From an uncultured Desulfuromonas sp. (GTDB lineage: Bacteria; Desulfobacterota; Desulfuromonadia; Desulfuromonadales; Desulfuromonadaceae): a stretch of 64,000 nt of DNA. The stretch is from NCBI RefSeq assembly GCF_963678835.1, contig NZ_OY787469.1, forward strand, positions 3,224,001-3,288,000. The letters run 5' to 3'. The notes under the pieces are model-generated. The model did not search any database and was not told the origin of the DNA. It saw nothing but the letters and a program-made list of their open reading frames with translations. The translations under genes were made by a program, and so were the position numbers. Numbering within the stretch: position 1 is the stretch's first letter; each line of letters opens with the position of its first letter. Positions 37,677 to 44,760 of this stretch are shown piece after piece.

Positions 37677-39617
37677 TCACTCGGCCAGGGTTGTCAAGTC
37701 ATGTTGAAGTTTCTCCCATTGCTCATACATCCCTTCCAAAGCTTCGGCCTGGTCACGATGCTGATCAGAGAGTTGGGAAAACTGGGCCTGATCCTGATAC
37801 AGTTCGGGATCGGCCAACTGCTGTTCAAGATCAGCCTGATGCGTTTCAGCGGTTTCGATATCGGCTTCAAGCTGTTGGAGTTGCTTTTCCAGCTTGCGCT
37901 GCTGTTTTTGCTGTTCCTTGCGTTGAGCATGTTCCTGTTTTCGCTGTTCCTTGGTCGCAGCCGGAGTCTCTGATGCGATGGTACTGTTCAGGTGCTCAAC
38001 GCGCTGTTCCGAATGGTCATCACAGCCTTCAGCCTGACGGGCAGAAAGAAAGTCCGCATAGTTGCCGGGATGGGAACTGATACCACCACCGGACACATCA
38101 ATGATACGACTGGCCAGTTGATCGACAAAATAGCGATCATGGGAAACAAACACCAGGGTACCGGTATAGCTTTTCAGGGCATCGAGCAACACTTCTTTGG
38201 ATTGCAGGTCAAGATGGTTGGTCGGTTCATCGAGCAGCATCAGATTTGCCGGACGCAACAGCAAAATGGCCAAAGCCAGCCGGTTGCGCTCGCCACCGGA
38301 CAGCACCTTGACCCGCTTATGCACATCATCACCGCTGAACAAAAAGGTGCCGAGCACATCGCGCAAACGGGGCACCATATCCACCGGTGAAGATGCAGTA
38401 ATCTCCTCCAGCACGGTTCGCTCCGGGGTGAGAACCGCCGCCTGATCCTGAGCAAAATAGGCCAATTCGAGATTATGGCCTTCAATGCGTTGCCCTTCAC
38501 TGGGTTGTTCACTGCCGGCCAGCAAGCGCATCAGGGTTGATTTACCGGCGCCATTCGCTCCAACCAGCGCCACACGCTCGCCACGGGTTACAGTCAAATC
38601 AACGTCTTTGAGCACCTGATGGTCACCGTAACGCTGGCCAGCCTGTTCCAGCACAAGCAAATCCTTGCCGCCACGTGACGGCTGAGGGAATTTAAACGCG
38701 ATCTTTTTGCGCTGCGGCGGGATCTGGATCCGTTCGATCTTTTCCAGTTGGCGCACCCGGCTCTGTACCTGGCTGGCCTTGTTGGCCTGGTAGCGGAAGC
38801 GATTGATAAACGCCTCAATGCGTTCAATCTCTTCATCCTGACGTTGTTTCTGCTCACGTAGAGCAGCAACACGACGGTCACGTTCAATCAGATAGAGGGA
38901 ATAGTTACCGGGATATTCGCTCAGAGCACCGTTCCACACTTCGACAATCCGCTCCACCACCTGATCCATAAAAAAGCGGTCGTGCGACACCAGCACAACA
39001 GAAAACGGATACTGGGACAGATAGCTTTCCAGCCAGTTGCGTGCCGGCAAATCCAGATGGTTGGTGGGTTCGTCGAGCAGCAGCAAATTGGGGCGCTGCA
39101 GCAGCAGGCGCGCCAAAGCGATACGCATCTGCCAGCCGCCGGAAAATTGTTCGCAGGGTTTCTGCCAATCGTCTTCGCAAAAGCCGAGGCCATTGAGCAC
39201 CTTGGCGATATCGGTTTCCAAGGTAAATCCGCCGCGCTGGCTGTAGAGATCCTGCAGGTGGGCGTAACGCTCCAACAATTTTTCGTCAGCGTCCTGGGAG
39301 ATCTGCGTCTCCAGGCGGCTGATCTCCTCGGACATCTCCAACAGTTCGGCGCAGGCACTGCGCACCTCTTCGAACAGGCTTTTTCCTTTGTAGCTCAAGC
39401 CATCTTGAGGCAAATAACCGAAGGTGGTCCCTTTGGCGACGATTACATCGCCTTTATCGCAATGGTTGATGCCACATAACAGTTTTAACAGGGTCGATTT
39501 GCCGGCACCGTTTTCGCCACACAGACCGATGCGCGCTCCGGGGCGGATATGCCAGTTGACTCCGGCAAAAATTTTGCGTCCGGAGAAATCGACTTCAACG
39601 TCTTTAAGTTGCAACAT
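37677..39617 (-). CDS. ABC-F family ATPase
   Basis: A 646-residue soluble protein with two ATP-binding cassettes and no membrane domain. NBD1 has GENGAGKSTLLKLLCG, the FSGGWQMRIALARLL signature and LLLLDEPTNHLDL; NBD2 has GANGAGKSTLMRLLAG and LSGGERNRLALAILLL. An arginine/glutamine-rich linker joins them (about 235-300). A C-terminal coiled coil (about 545-646) resembles Uup. ABC-F proteins act at the ribosomal E site, helping stalled translation or giving antibiotic protection; the subgroup (Uup or YheS-like) is not settled by sequence inspection. Confidence 0.93.
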   Translation of the reverse strand: MLQLKDVEVDFSGRKIFAGVNWHIRPGARIGLCGENGAGKSTLLKLLCGINHCDKGDVIVAKGTTFGYLPQDGLSYKGKSLFEEVRSACAELLEMSEEISRLETQISQDADEKLLERYAHLQDLYSQRGGFTLETDIAKVLNGLGFCEDDWQKPCEQFSGGWQMRIALARLLLQRPNLLLLDEPTNHLDLPARNWLESYLSQYPFSVVLVSHDRFFMDQVVERIVEVWNGALSEYPGNYSLYLIERDRRVAALREQKQRQDEEIERIEAFINRFRYQANKASQVQSRVRQLEKIERIQIPPQRKKIAFKFPQPSRGGKDLLVLEQAGQRYGDHQVLKDVDLTVTRGERVALVGANGAGKSTLMRLLAGSEQPSEGQRIEGHNLELAYFAQDQAAVLTPERTVLEEITASSPVDMVPRLRDVLGTFLFSGDDVHKRVKVLSGGERNRLALAILLLRPANLMLLDEPTNHLDLQSKEVLLDALKSYTGTLVFVSHDRYFVDQLASRIIDVSGGGISSHPGNYADFLSARQAEGCDDHSEQRVEHLNSTIASETPAATKEQRKQEHAQRKEQQKQQRKLEKQLQQLEADIETAETHQADLEQQLADPELYQDQAQFSQLSDQHRDQAEALEGMYEQWEKLQHDLTTLAE

Positions 39618-39744
39618 GCTGGATTAATCTTTCCTGATCGTCATGAACGGGGATAAATTCATCACGGGTTATACCGTGCTGTTCCGAGAACATCAAGGGG
39701 GAAGCGTTTGTTGGGGTGTTTCATAGGTTTTGAGTTGTAAAAAC

Positions 39745-40490
39745 AAAGGTCAAGATCAGGGTCAAAACCGCCGGTTTTCGTCCCGGCAGCCGACATCCTT
39801 TTGACTGGCCACTCAAAACCGGCTGAACACCTCCTGAACCTGGATCTACCGACACTGAGTCTGTTTTCGTTATGCTTTGCAGATCCGGCTCGCCGCCCTT
39901 TAGGTCGACGAATCGTGCAACGCATCATCTTTGGCGCAAAACGTTGATAACATTTTACGCCTCTTTCTATTTCTTCCGTGGCACCGCTCAAACGGGTGGG
40001 ACGGTGCCCACCCTTGCGGCAGAGTGTCATTGAGCAGCCAAGCCCTCCCGTTCAGCAGCACCGAACGAAGAGAACGGTCAGCGCGATGGTCGTCGGCAAC
40101 CTGTTTGAGGACTGATGCCGACTGGGCGAGTTTTGCCGACATCGCGGTGTTAGTGAACGTAGAGAGGGAACCCGTAAGGGCGCAATGGGGTTGTTATTGA
40201 TCAGATGAACGAGAGGTGTTGCGTGAGATTTTTTGCGTCAGCAAGGCAGAATGAGGAGCTATAGTCGTTCTATGGCGACGACCGATAACGCCGCTGACGT
40301 GAAAAAGATCCGCAACAACTTCGTGAAGGCTGATTGATGACAACCCCTTGGGAGTCGATTTTGCGCCACTTTTGTCGACGCAAAAGTGGCCCGACGTGCG
40401 GGCGCGGAAGCCCGCGTCACGTGCGTACCAACTATGCGAACGGTTGCTCTCTGCCAGCGCAAATGGTTCCAAAATGCGAACCACGAAAAA
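39745..40490 (+). repeat. Long non-coding repeat, copy B1 (carries a MITE-like insertion)
   Basis: The first of three tandem copies of the element also found inverted at 19880-20575. It has all the ordered hairpins, but the right arm of the CATCCTTTTGA hairpin is lost (CTCAAAACCGGCTG replaces it) and it is interrupted at 40187-40347 by a short inverted-repeat element. The CGGGTGGG/CCCACCC and GCCACTTTT/AAAAGTGGC stems differ from other copies by paired changes. No gene is supported in it. Confidence 0.85.
40187..40347. mobile_element. MITE-like element with terminal inverted repeats
   Basis: A 161-base insertion is defined by comparison with repeat copies A and B2, which run from GCGCAATG straight into GGGAGTCGA. 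The ends GGGGTTGTTATTGATCAG and (complement of the right end) GGGGTTGTCATCAATCAG match at 15 of 18 positions. Inner segments such as TTGCG and CGTCAGC are also roughly inverted, so the whole element could fold back. It has no coding capacity and would need a transposase in trans. A target duplication is not clear. Confidence 0.65.
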
Positions 40491-41065
40491 CCAAGATCAA
40501 AGTCGCCGGGACTCGCCCCGGCAGGCGACATCCTTTTGACTTGCCGCTCAAAAGGATGCAAAAACCGGCTGAACACCTCCTGGCCCTCAGATTAACCGAC
40601 AATGCGTTTGTTTCCGTTATGCTTCACGGATTCGGCTCGCCGCCCTTTAGGTCGGCGAATCTTGCAACTCATCACCTTTGGCGTAAAACGTTGATAACAA
40701 TCTTAAGTCGCGCTCTATCTCTGGTGTGGCACCAATCAAACGGGCGGGACGGTGCCCGCCCTGCAGTCGTGTGTTATTGAGCAACCAAGCCCTCCCGTTC
40801 AGTAGCGCCGAACGAAGAGAACGATCACCGCGATGGTCGTCGGCAACCTGTTTGAGCGTCAGCGAGTTTTGCCGACATCGCGGTGTTAGTGAACGCAGAG
40901 AGGGAACCCGAAGGGCGCAATGACGGGAGTCGATTTTGTGGTACTTTTGTCGACGCAAAAGTGCCCCGACGTGCGGGCGCGGAAGCCCGCGTCATGTGGG
41001 CACCACCTTCGCGAACGGATGAAGTTCGCCGGTGCGATTCGTTTCGGATTACGAGCCACTGAAGA
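40491..41065 (+). repeat. Long non-coding repeat, copy B2 (intact)
   Basis: The cleanest copy. In order: CCGGGACTCGCCCCGG, CATCCTTTTGA with its perfect complement, ACCGACAATG, GCGTAAAACGTTGATAACAA, CGGGCGGGACGGTGCCCGCC, CTCCCGTTCAGTAGCGCCG, GTCGTCGGCAACCTGTTTGA, AGGGAACCC, a GGTACTTTT/AAAAGTGCC stem around GTCGACG, and GCGGGCGCGGAAGCCCGC. It serves as the reference for placing both the MITE in B1 and the prophage end in B3. Confidence 0.85.
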
Positions 41066-41304
41066 TCAAGAACAAAGTCAAGGTCGCCGGGTTTCGTCCC
41101 GGCAGCCGACATCCTTTTGACTGGCCGCTCAAAAGGATGTAAAAAACGGCTTGAACACCTCCTGAACCTCAGATCAACCGACAATGGGTCTGTTTCCGTG
41201 ATGCTTCACAGATTCGGCTCGCCGCCCTTTAGGTCGACGAATCGTGCAACTCATCATCTTTGGCGTAAAACGTTGGTAACAATCTTAAGTCGCGCTCTAT
41301 CTCT
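41066..41304 (+). repeat. Long non-coding repeat, copy B3, cut by the prophage
   Basis: Copy B3 matches B2 from the CCGGG hairpin through GTCGCGCTCTATCTCT and then stops at 41304, where B2 continues GGTGTGGCACCAATC but B3 switches to phage sequence. The missing 3' part should lie beyond the far end of the prophage. Confidence 0.85.
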
Positions 41305-41400
41305 TGTAACGCGCCGCGTAATTTGGCACCGTTTCACGATTACTTTGACACCACCGCGCAAGTGCCAGACTGGCGTAAATTTGCGTTTACTTTGGCACCA
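41305..41400. other. Prophage right terminus with transposase-site-like repeats
   Basis: Starting at the junction base, the sequence contains three same-direction copies of a motif: TTTGGCACC (41322-41330), TTTGACACC (41344-41352) and TTTGGCACC (41391-41399), each preceded by a TA-containing segment (TAA or TTAC). The first two are 22 bases apart, the third 47 further on. Mu-type transposases bind several 22-bp sites at each end, so these are good candidates for R1, R2 and R3-type sites. Binding is inferred. Confidence 0.65.
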
Positions 41401-41402
41401 CC

Positions 41403-41606
41403 CTAGCCGGTAATTTCGTCGATTTCCGACAGTCTCACCAAGGCCTGAATAGCCACCCCAGCCACCCCTGGAATCGATCCTCGTTGAGCTTCCCAATTGA
41501 GGTATGTCCGCTTCGGTGTTTCGAGTTTTTCAGCCATTGTTCTTACCGCCCCTCGGTTGTCGCCAACCAACTTCACCCGCCACGCTTTCAGATCCCGTCC
41601 TGTCAT
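41403..41606 (-). CDS. Small HTH-type DNA-binding protein, prophage right end
   Basis: A 67-residue protein, MTGRDLKAWRVKLVG at the start, with a single helix-turn-helix-like stretch (AEKLETPKRTYLNWEAQR, about 25-42). It is the last gene before the phage terminus, its stop lying 98 bases from the end. It is clearly related to the 61-residue protein at 41832 (shared MT..EL/LKA.R, P.RT..WE, PG.AG). An XRE-like fold is inferred. A palindromic element lies just upstream of its start. Confidence 0.65.
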   Translation of the reverse strand: MTGRDLKAWRVKLVGDNRGAVRTMAEKLETPKRTYLNWEAQRGSIPGVAGVAIQALVRLSEIDEITG

Positions 41607-41626
41607 TGCTCACACTCCAATCGTCC

Positions 41627-41656
41627 TGCGCCAATATTGCGCGATGATACTTAAAT
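41627..41656. promoter_or_regulatory. Palindromic element upstream of the 67-residue gene
   Basis: GCGCCAATATTGCGCGA followed by TGATACTTA. The core is a near-perfect palindrome (GCGC-AATATT-GCGC). The same core and right flank occur at 42402-42431. Position, 20 bases before a gene start, suggests an operator or promoter; the binding protein is unknown. Confidence 0.45.
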
Positions 41657-41831
41657 ATTTAGCCAGCCGCGAAAATGCGACCGGCTAGAATCGTCCATGT
41701 TGGACGTTTGATTGACTGGTAATAGTTGCCTATGCCTTTAGCGCCCGCCGATGTAGTAATATGACTGCCTCTTCATTCAACACGCTGCCACCCCTCTCGC
41801 CAATAATTCTGCCCGGCAGGTTATCCTGTTG

Positions 41832-42017
41832 TTAGGGTGACTCGGGGCGGTGCTGATTCGCGTAGAGTTCTAACCACGCGCCAGCGATCCCCGGCACCCG
41901 CCGCTTGCCCGTCTCCCAGTCCTGCCATGTGCGGTAAGGCGTCCGGCTCAACTCTGCCGCCGCCGTCATGGTAAGGCCCGCAGCCTGCCGGGACGCCCTC
42001 AACTCTTCGGCTGTCAT
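41832..42017 (-). CDS. Small XRE-like HTH protein, prophage
   Basis: A 61-residue protein, MTAEELRASRQAAGLTMTAA at its start, then ELSRTPYRTWQDWETGKRRV and PGIAGAWLEL. The pattern (helix, turn, recognition helix with TWQDWE) is typical of compact phage XRE-like regulators. It follows the 78-residue gene by about 5 bases and has a paralogue downstream, so this end of the phage carries two copies of one regulator type. Target unknown. Confidence 0.7.
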   Translation of the reverse strand: MTAEELRASRQAAGLTMTAAAELSRTPYRTWQDWETGKRRVPGIAGAWLELYANQHRPESP

Positions 42018-42022
42018 TTTCC

Positions 42023-42259
42023 TCAGTCTAAGGTGATCAGGGTTTCGCCAATGTCCACCCAGAGGCGGCCGTCCTCGGCGGTGGCCATTTCTACAACAGT
42101 TTTGCCGGTGATTCTGCTTTCCCCGGTCTTGCCAGTGGCCCAGTATTCCTCCCCATCGCAGTCAACCCGGTAAGGGGTGCCGCCTATCGGGCTGTAAATT
42201 TTCACTTCCATTTCGCCGAGGTCCTTGCCGTTGCTGTCGATAACCTGAACTCTTGCCAT
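42023..42259 (-). CDS. Small phage protein of unknown function
   Basis: A 78-residue soluble protein starting MARVQVIDSNGKDLGEMEVK, preceded by a GGAGG ribosome site. It is acidic and predicted beta-rich (IYSPIGGTPYRVDCDGEEYW). No known motif is seen. The frame extends 30 codons further upstream to another start, but that part overlaps a terminator region and is not supported. It probably shares a transcript with the HTH gene that follows. Confidence 0.65.
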   Translation of the reverse strand: MARVQVIDSNGKDLGEMEVKIYSPIGGTPYRVDCDGEEYWATGKTGESRITGKTVVEMATAEDGRLWVDIGETLITLD

Positions 42260-42339
42260 GTCGTCCTCCGTTGTTTGGGTTCGTCCTGCCCTCTTCTTGA
42301 TTCTAATTATATACGCATTGCGTCTATAGTAAACAATAA

Positions 42340-42363
42340 AAACACGCATTGCGTGTTTTTTCT
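42340..42363. terminator. Bidirectional terminator
   Basis: AAAAACACGCA and TGCGTGTTTTT are directly abutted inverted arms with A- and T-runs on each side. The motif ACGCATTGCGT in its centre also occurs about 30 bases to the left, so a protein-binding role is possible. Confidence 0.65.
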
Positions 42364-42401
42364 GAGGTGCAAAATCACCCTAACAACATACTTGCCGCCA
42401 A

Positions 42402-42431
42402 CGTGCCAATATTGCGCGAATTGTACTTATG
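42402..42431. promoter_or_regulatory. Second copy of the GCCAATATTGCGCGA element
   Basis: GTGCCAATATTGCGCGAATTGTACTTA matches the element at 41627-41656 in core and flank. It lies in the 306-base gap between the 99-residue and 78-residue genes; the rest of that gap holds a terminator and no convincing gene. Confidence 0.45.
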
Positions 42432-42565
42432 GTGCGCTCGGTGGTATTGCTGGCAACCCCGACAATCGACCATGTAGCGTTATCTTTTTTGCAGGCTTGG
42501 AAGACTACCTTCAAACGGGCCTTCCTTTATTATCCTGACAGCCAACTGAGAGCTCTACCGGCACA

Positions 42566-42865
42566 TCACCATGGCGCGGCAAGCAGGAAAAATGCTCCGA
42601 AGGCGCAGATCAGGATAAACGATACAGCCAGCCCGACAATGGTTGCGGTCGGCGATTGCTGGGCTTGACCTTGTTGTGCCGCGTGCCCACAGATCGTGCA
42701 TTGCAGAGGCTGATTGCTGTTTGAAATTATGATCCATGGAATCACCCAAAGCCCTCCCGTTAGAAACGTTGCAACCAGATGGAGAATATGGTTCGGGGTG
42801 CGCTCCAAATGAATTGTCTGTTTGTCGCACTGTTGACAATGATGCATGCGTTGCTCTGTTGGCAT
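42566..42865 (-). CDS. Small zinc-ribbon membrane protein, prophage
   Basis: A 99-residue protein with CxxC pairs (CQQCDKQT near residue 10 and CTICGHAA near 56) likely to bind zinc, and two hydrophobic segments (about 28-47 and 74-95). It resembles small zinc-ribbon membrane proteins of bacterial and phage origin. Position near the right end, downstream of the methylase, suggests an accessory or host-interaction role rather than a structural one. Function unknown. Confidence 0.65.
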   Translation of the reverse strand: MPTEQRMHHCQQCDKQTIHLERTPNHILHLVATFLTGGLWVIPWIIISNSNQPLQCTICGHAAQQGQAQQSPTATIVGLAVSFILICAFGAFFLLAAPW

Positions 42866-42930
42866 AGTTCCTCCTGATTAAATATTAAGAAAGTGCCAAT
42901 TTACCACCGCTCATACAGATTGACAAATAA

Positions 42931-43737
42931 TCAAAACAGGCCGACTTGGTATCCCTTCCTATCAACTGAGAACTCCGGCCATGAACCGTAGATCAGTTCG
43001 GTGCAGTCGCTGCGTTGAGCGGCTCCGCCGACCGTATATTGATAGCTGACTTCGACCACCGGCAGGTCTTTGAATAGCTCGCGGATTTCTGGATGACCGT
43101 TGATGCTCAGAATCATCTTTCCCTTGATCGACCTGGCCAGCTCAGCGAGTTGTTCGTATTCTGACCAAAGGAATTCCCCGCCGTATCCTTCGGTTTGCCA
43201 ATAGGGTGGATCACAGTAGAAGAGCGTGTGAGGCCGGTCGTATTTTTCGATGACCGCTTGCCAAGGTAGGCCCTCGATATAGGTGTTGGCCATGCGAAAA
43301 TGAGCGTCGGCTAAGTCTTGTTCCAGAGTGAAGATATTAAAGCGTGGACGGCTGGTTGTGGCGGTGCCGAAACTTTGGCCGTCGACCTTGCCACCGAAGG
43401 CTAACTTTTGCAAGTACAGGAACCGCGCTGCGCGCTGAACGTCCGTTAGTGTTTCTGGTGGGGTCATCTGTAGCAGATCCCAATTTTCGCGACTTGTTAA
43501 CACCCATTTAAACTGCTTATAAAGCTCTTCCAAATGGTGCTTTACAATCCGGTATAGATTGACAAGCTCACCGTTGATGTCGTTAATAACTTCGACTTCT
43601 GACGGCTGCTTCATGAAAAACAGCGCCGCTGCGCCACAGAACGGCTCGACGTAGCACTGGTGCTGTGGGAACAGCGGGAATATATGATCGGCCAGCTTAC
43701 GCTTGCCTCCGATCCATGGAATAATTGGTTTCGTCAT
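42931..43737 (-). CDS. Phage DNA adenine methylase (Dam/D12 class)
   Basis: A 268-residue N6-adenine methyltransferase. Motif X is PWIGGKRKL (residues 7-15), the SAM-binding motif I is EPFCGAAALFF (31-41), and the catalytic motif IV is DPPYW (176-180). The start is the ATG at 43737. Mu carries its DNA-modifying mom gene in the corresponding right-end position, and Dam-type enzymes there are a common alternative that may protect phage DNA from restriction; that role is inferred. A structured leader of about 150 bases precedes it. The recognition sequence (for example GATC) cannot be read. Confidence 0.9.
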   Translation of the reverse strand: MTKPIIPWIGGKRKLADHIFPLFPQHQCYVEPFCGAAALFFMKQPSEVEVINDINGELVNLYRIVKHHLEELYKQFKWVLTSRENWDLLQMTPPETLTDVQRAARFLYLQKLAFGGKVDGQSFGTATTSRPRFNIFTLEQDLADAHFRMANTYIEGLPWQAVIEKYDRPHTLFYCDPPYWQTEGYGGEFLWSEYEQLAELARSIKGKMILSINGHPEIRELFKDLPVVEVSYQYTVGGAAQRSDCTELIYGSWPEFSVDRKGYQVGLF

Positions 43738-43769
43738 TATGAGCCTCTTATCAAAAGTGTCTTGATGTG

Positions 43770-43875
43770 TTAGGCTCCCCGTCGCCACGCGCGTGGTGGG
43801 GTAGCCTTGGTCGGCTCACAGGTTTTATCTGTGGGTTGACGGCTCGGATGTGGTGCCAGCCACATCCGGGTCGCT
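43770..43875 (-). ncRNA. Structured leader or small RNA upstream of the methylase
   Basis: In the 157-base gap between the last tail gene and the methylase the minus strand can form three consecutive hairpins: GGATGTGG/CCACATCC (43846-43867), CCACAG/CTGTG (43815-43834), and GGCT-CCCC/GGGG-AGCC closing CACGCGCGTG (43773-43806). The motifs GAGCC and GCC(G)TC recur between them. It may be a 5' regulatory leader for the methylase or a terminator/RNA-processing region for the tail operon. I know of no named family that it matches. Confidence 0.4.
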
Positions 43876-43894
43876 GCCTCTTTATCCATCTAAT

Positions 43895-44314
43895 CTACAG
43901 CACAATATAAAGCGTCAGCCCGGCGAACTGCATGTGTTCTGCTGGCGGCAAACCGCTATTGATGCTCTCTTGTGTGACTTCCCACCGGCCCGACTCCGGC
44001 AAGGTCACTGTGATCGTTGCAACGCCATCAACCATCGACACCAGTACGAATCGCTCTCGCCCGTCACTTGCACGCAGCGGCATGCGGAATAATGCTGTCA
44101 GCGGCAGCGTTTCGCCAGATGCTGCATCACGCAGCTCGATTGCTGCGGTTATTGTCGATCCCGCCTTGCTGGTGATATCCCTAATGCCCGTTGTAACAGC
44201 AGACGAATCAGATGATAACAAATTGACAACGGACAAAACCGGCAGCGCCGGTACCGGCGCTGCCGGAACATAACGGATAACTCCGGCACCAATAGCTTCT
44301 TCGACCCTGTCCAT
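43895..44314 (-). CDS. Distal tail-region protein, unknown (last of the tail cluster)
   Basis: A 139-residue protein, start MDRVEEAIGAGVIRYVPAAP, with a proline-rich linker and a beta-rich body (ITAAIELRDAASGETLPLTA, ATITVTLPESGRWEVTQE). Sequences of this type serve as small tail or fibre-associated proteins. Its start overlaps the stop of the 148-residue gene by 1 base. It is the last structural gene before the methylase leader. No catalytic motif is visible. Confidence 0.6.
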   Translation of the reverse strand: MDRVEEAIGAGVIRYVPAAPVPALPVLSVVNLLSSDSSAVTTGIRDITSKAGSTITAAIELRDAASGETLPLTALFRMPLRASDGRERFVLVSMVDGVATITVTLPESGRWEVTQESINSGLPPAEHMQFAGLTLYIVL

Positions 44315-44760
44315 CAGTACAGCCCCCCTGAATAATAGATTGTTGCTGTGTTGTTAATTGCAGCCGACGATTTCAGGTACACCGCTGCCGACTTACTAAA
44401 CCGTATGCGCGATGGCGAGATAACGCTGTTGCCGTACGAAAACCCCAAAACAATAAAACCCTCAGACGTCCCTAGCGACAGCGATGATTCGATAACTTCG
44501 TTGCCGTCAATTACCAGTTTGCACGTCAACGTTAATGATCCGCCGCTTGCCTGCCCAGCCGCGACATAGTCCAGGTACCCTGAACCTAAAATTTCAAGCT
44601 GCGGCTGTGCTGGGTATGTATCTGCGCTCAAATCTCCAGATCCGGCAGTCGCTCCGGCTGCATACGACAGCGCAGATATCGCAGTGCCCGCGCTGACGCC
44701 CCTACCATTCCAAATGGTCTTTGGGACAATGCCCAGGAATTGATTGGCTTTAATCGTCAT
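44314..44760 (-). CDS. Distal tail-region protein, unknown
   Basis: A 148-residue protein, start MTIKANQFLGIVPKTIWNGR, low in charge and rich in Ser, Gly and Ala with alternating hydrophobic residues that suggest beta-strands. It follows the 229-residue gene directly and overlaps the next by one base, so the three form a translationally linked set of probable fibre or tail-tip proteins. No known domain is recognised. Confidence 0.6.
   Translation of the reverse strand: MTIKANQFLGIVPKTIWNGRGVSAGTAISALSYAAGATAGSGDLSADTYPAQPQLEILGSGYLDYVAAGQASGGSLTLTCKLVIDGNEVIESSLSLGTSEGFIVLGFSYGNSVISPSRIRFSKSAAVYLKSSAAINNTATIYYSGGLY

Noticed and set aside
39889..41184. Several 70-150 residue frames in the tandem repeats B1-B3
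   Set aside because: They overlap on both strands, run across the MITE boundary or stop at different places in each copy, with no ribosome sites.
41321..41330. TGGCACC shared by the phage end and the continuation of host repeat B2, which might place the junction further right
   Set aside because: Bases on both sides of this heptamer differ from the host repeat, while identity ends exactly at 41304 and the next bases are TG as expected of a Mu-type end.
42429..42668. Plus-strand 79-residue frame starting VRSVVLLATP
   Set aside because: It runs antisense into the zinc-ribbon gene, against the single-strand organisation of the phage, and lacks a ribosome site.
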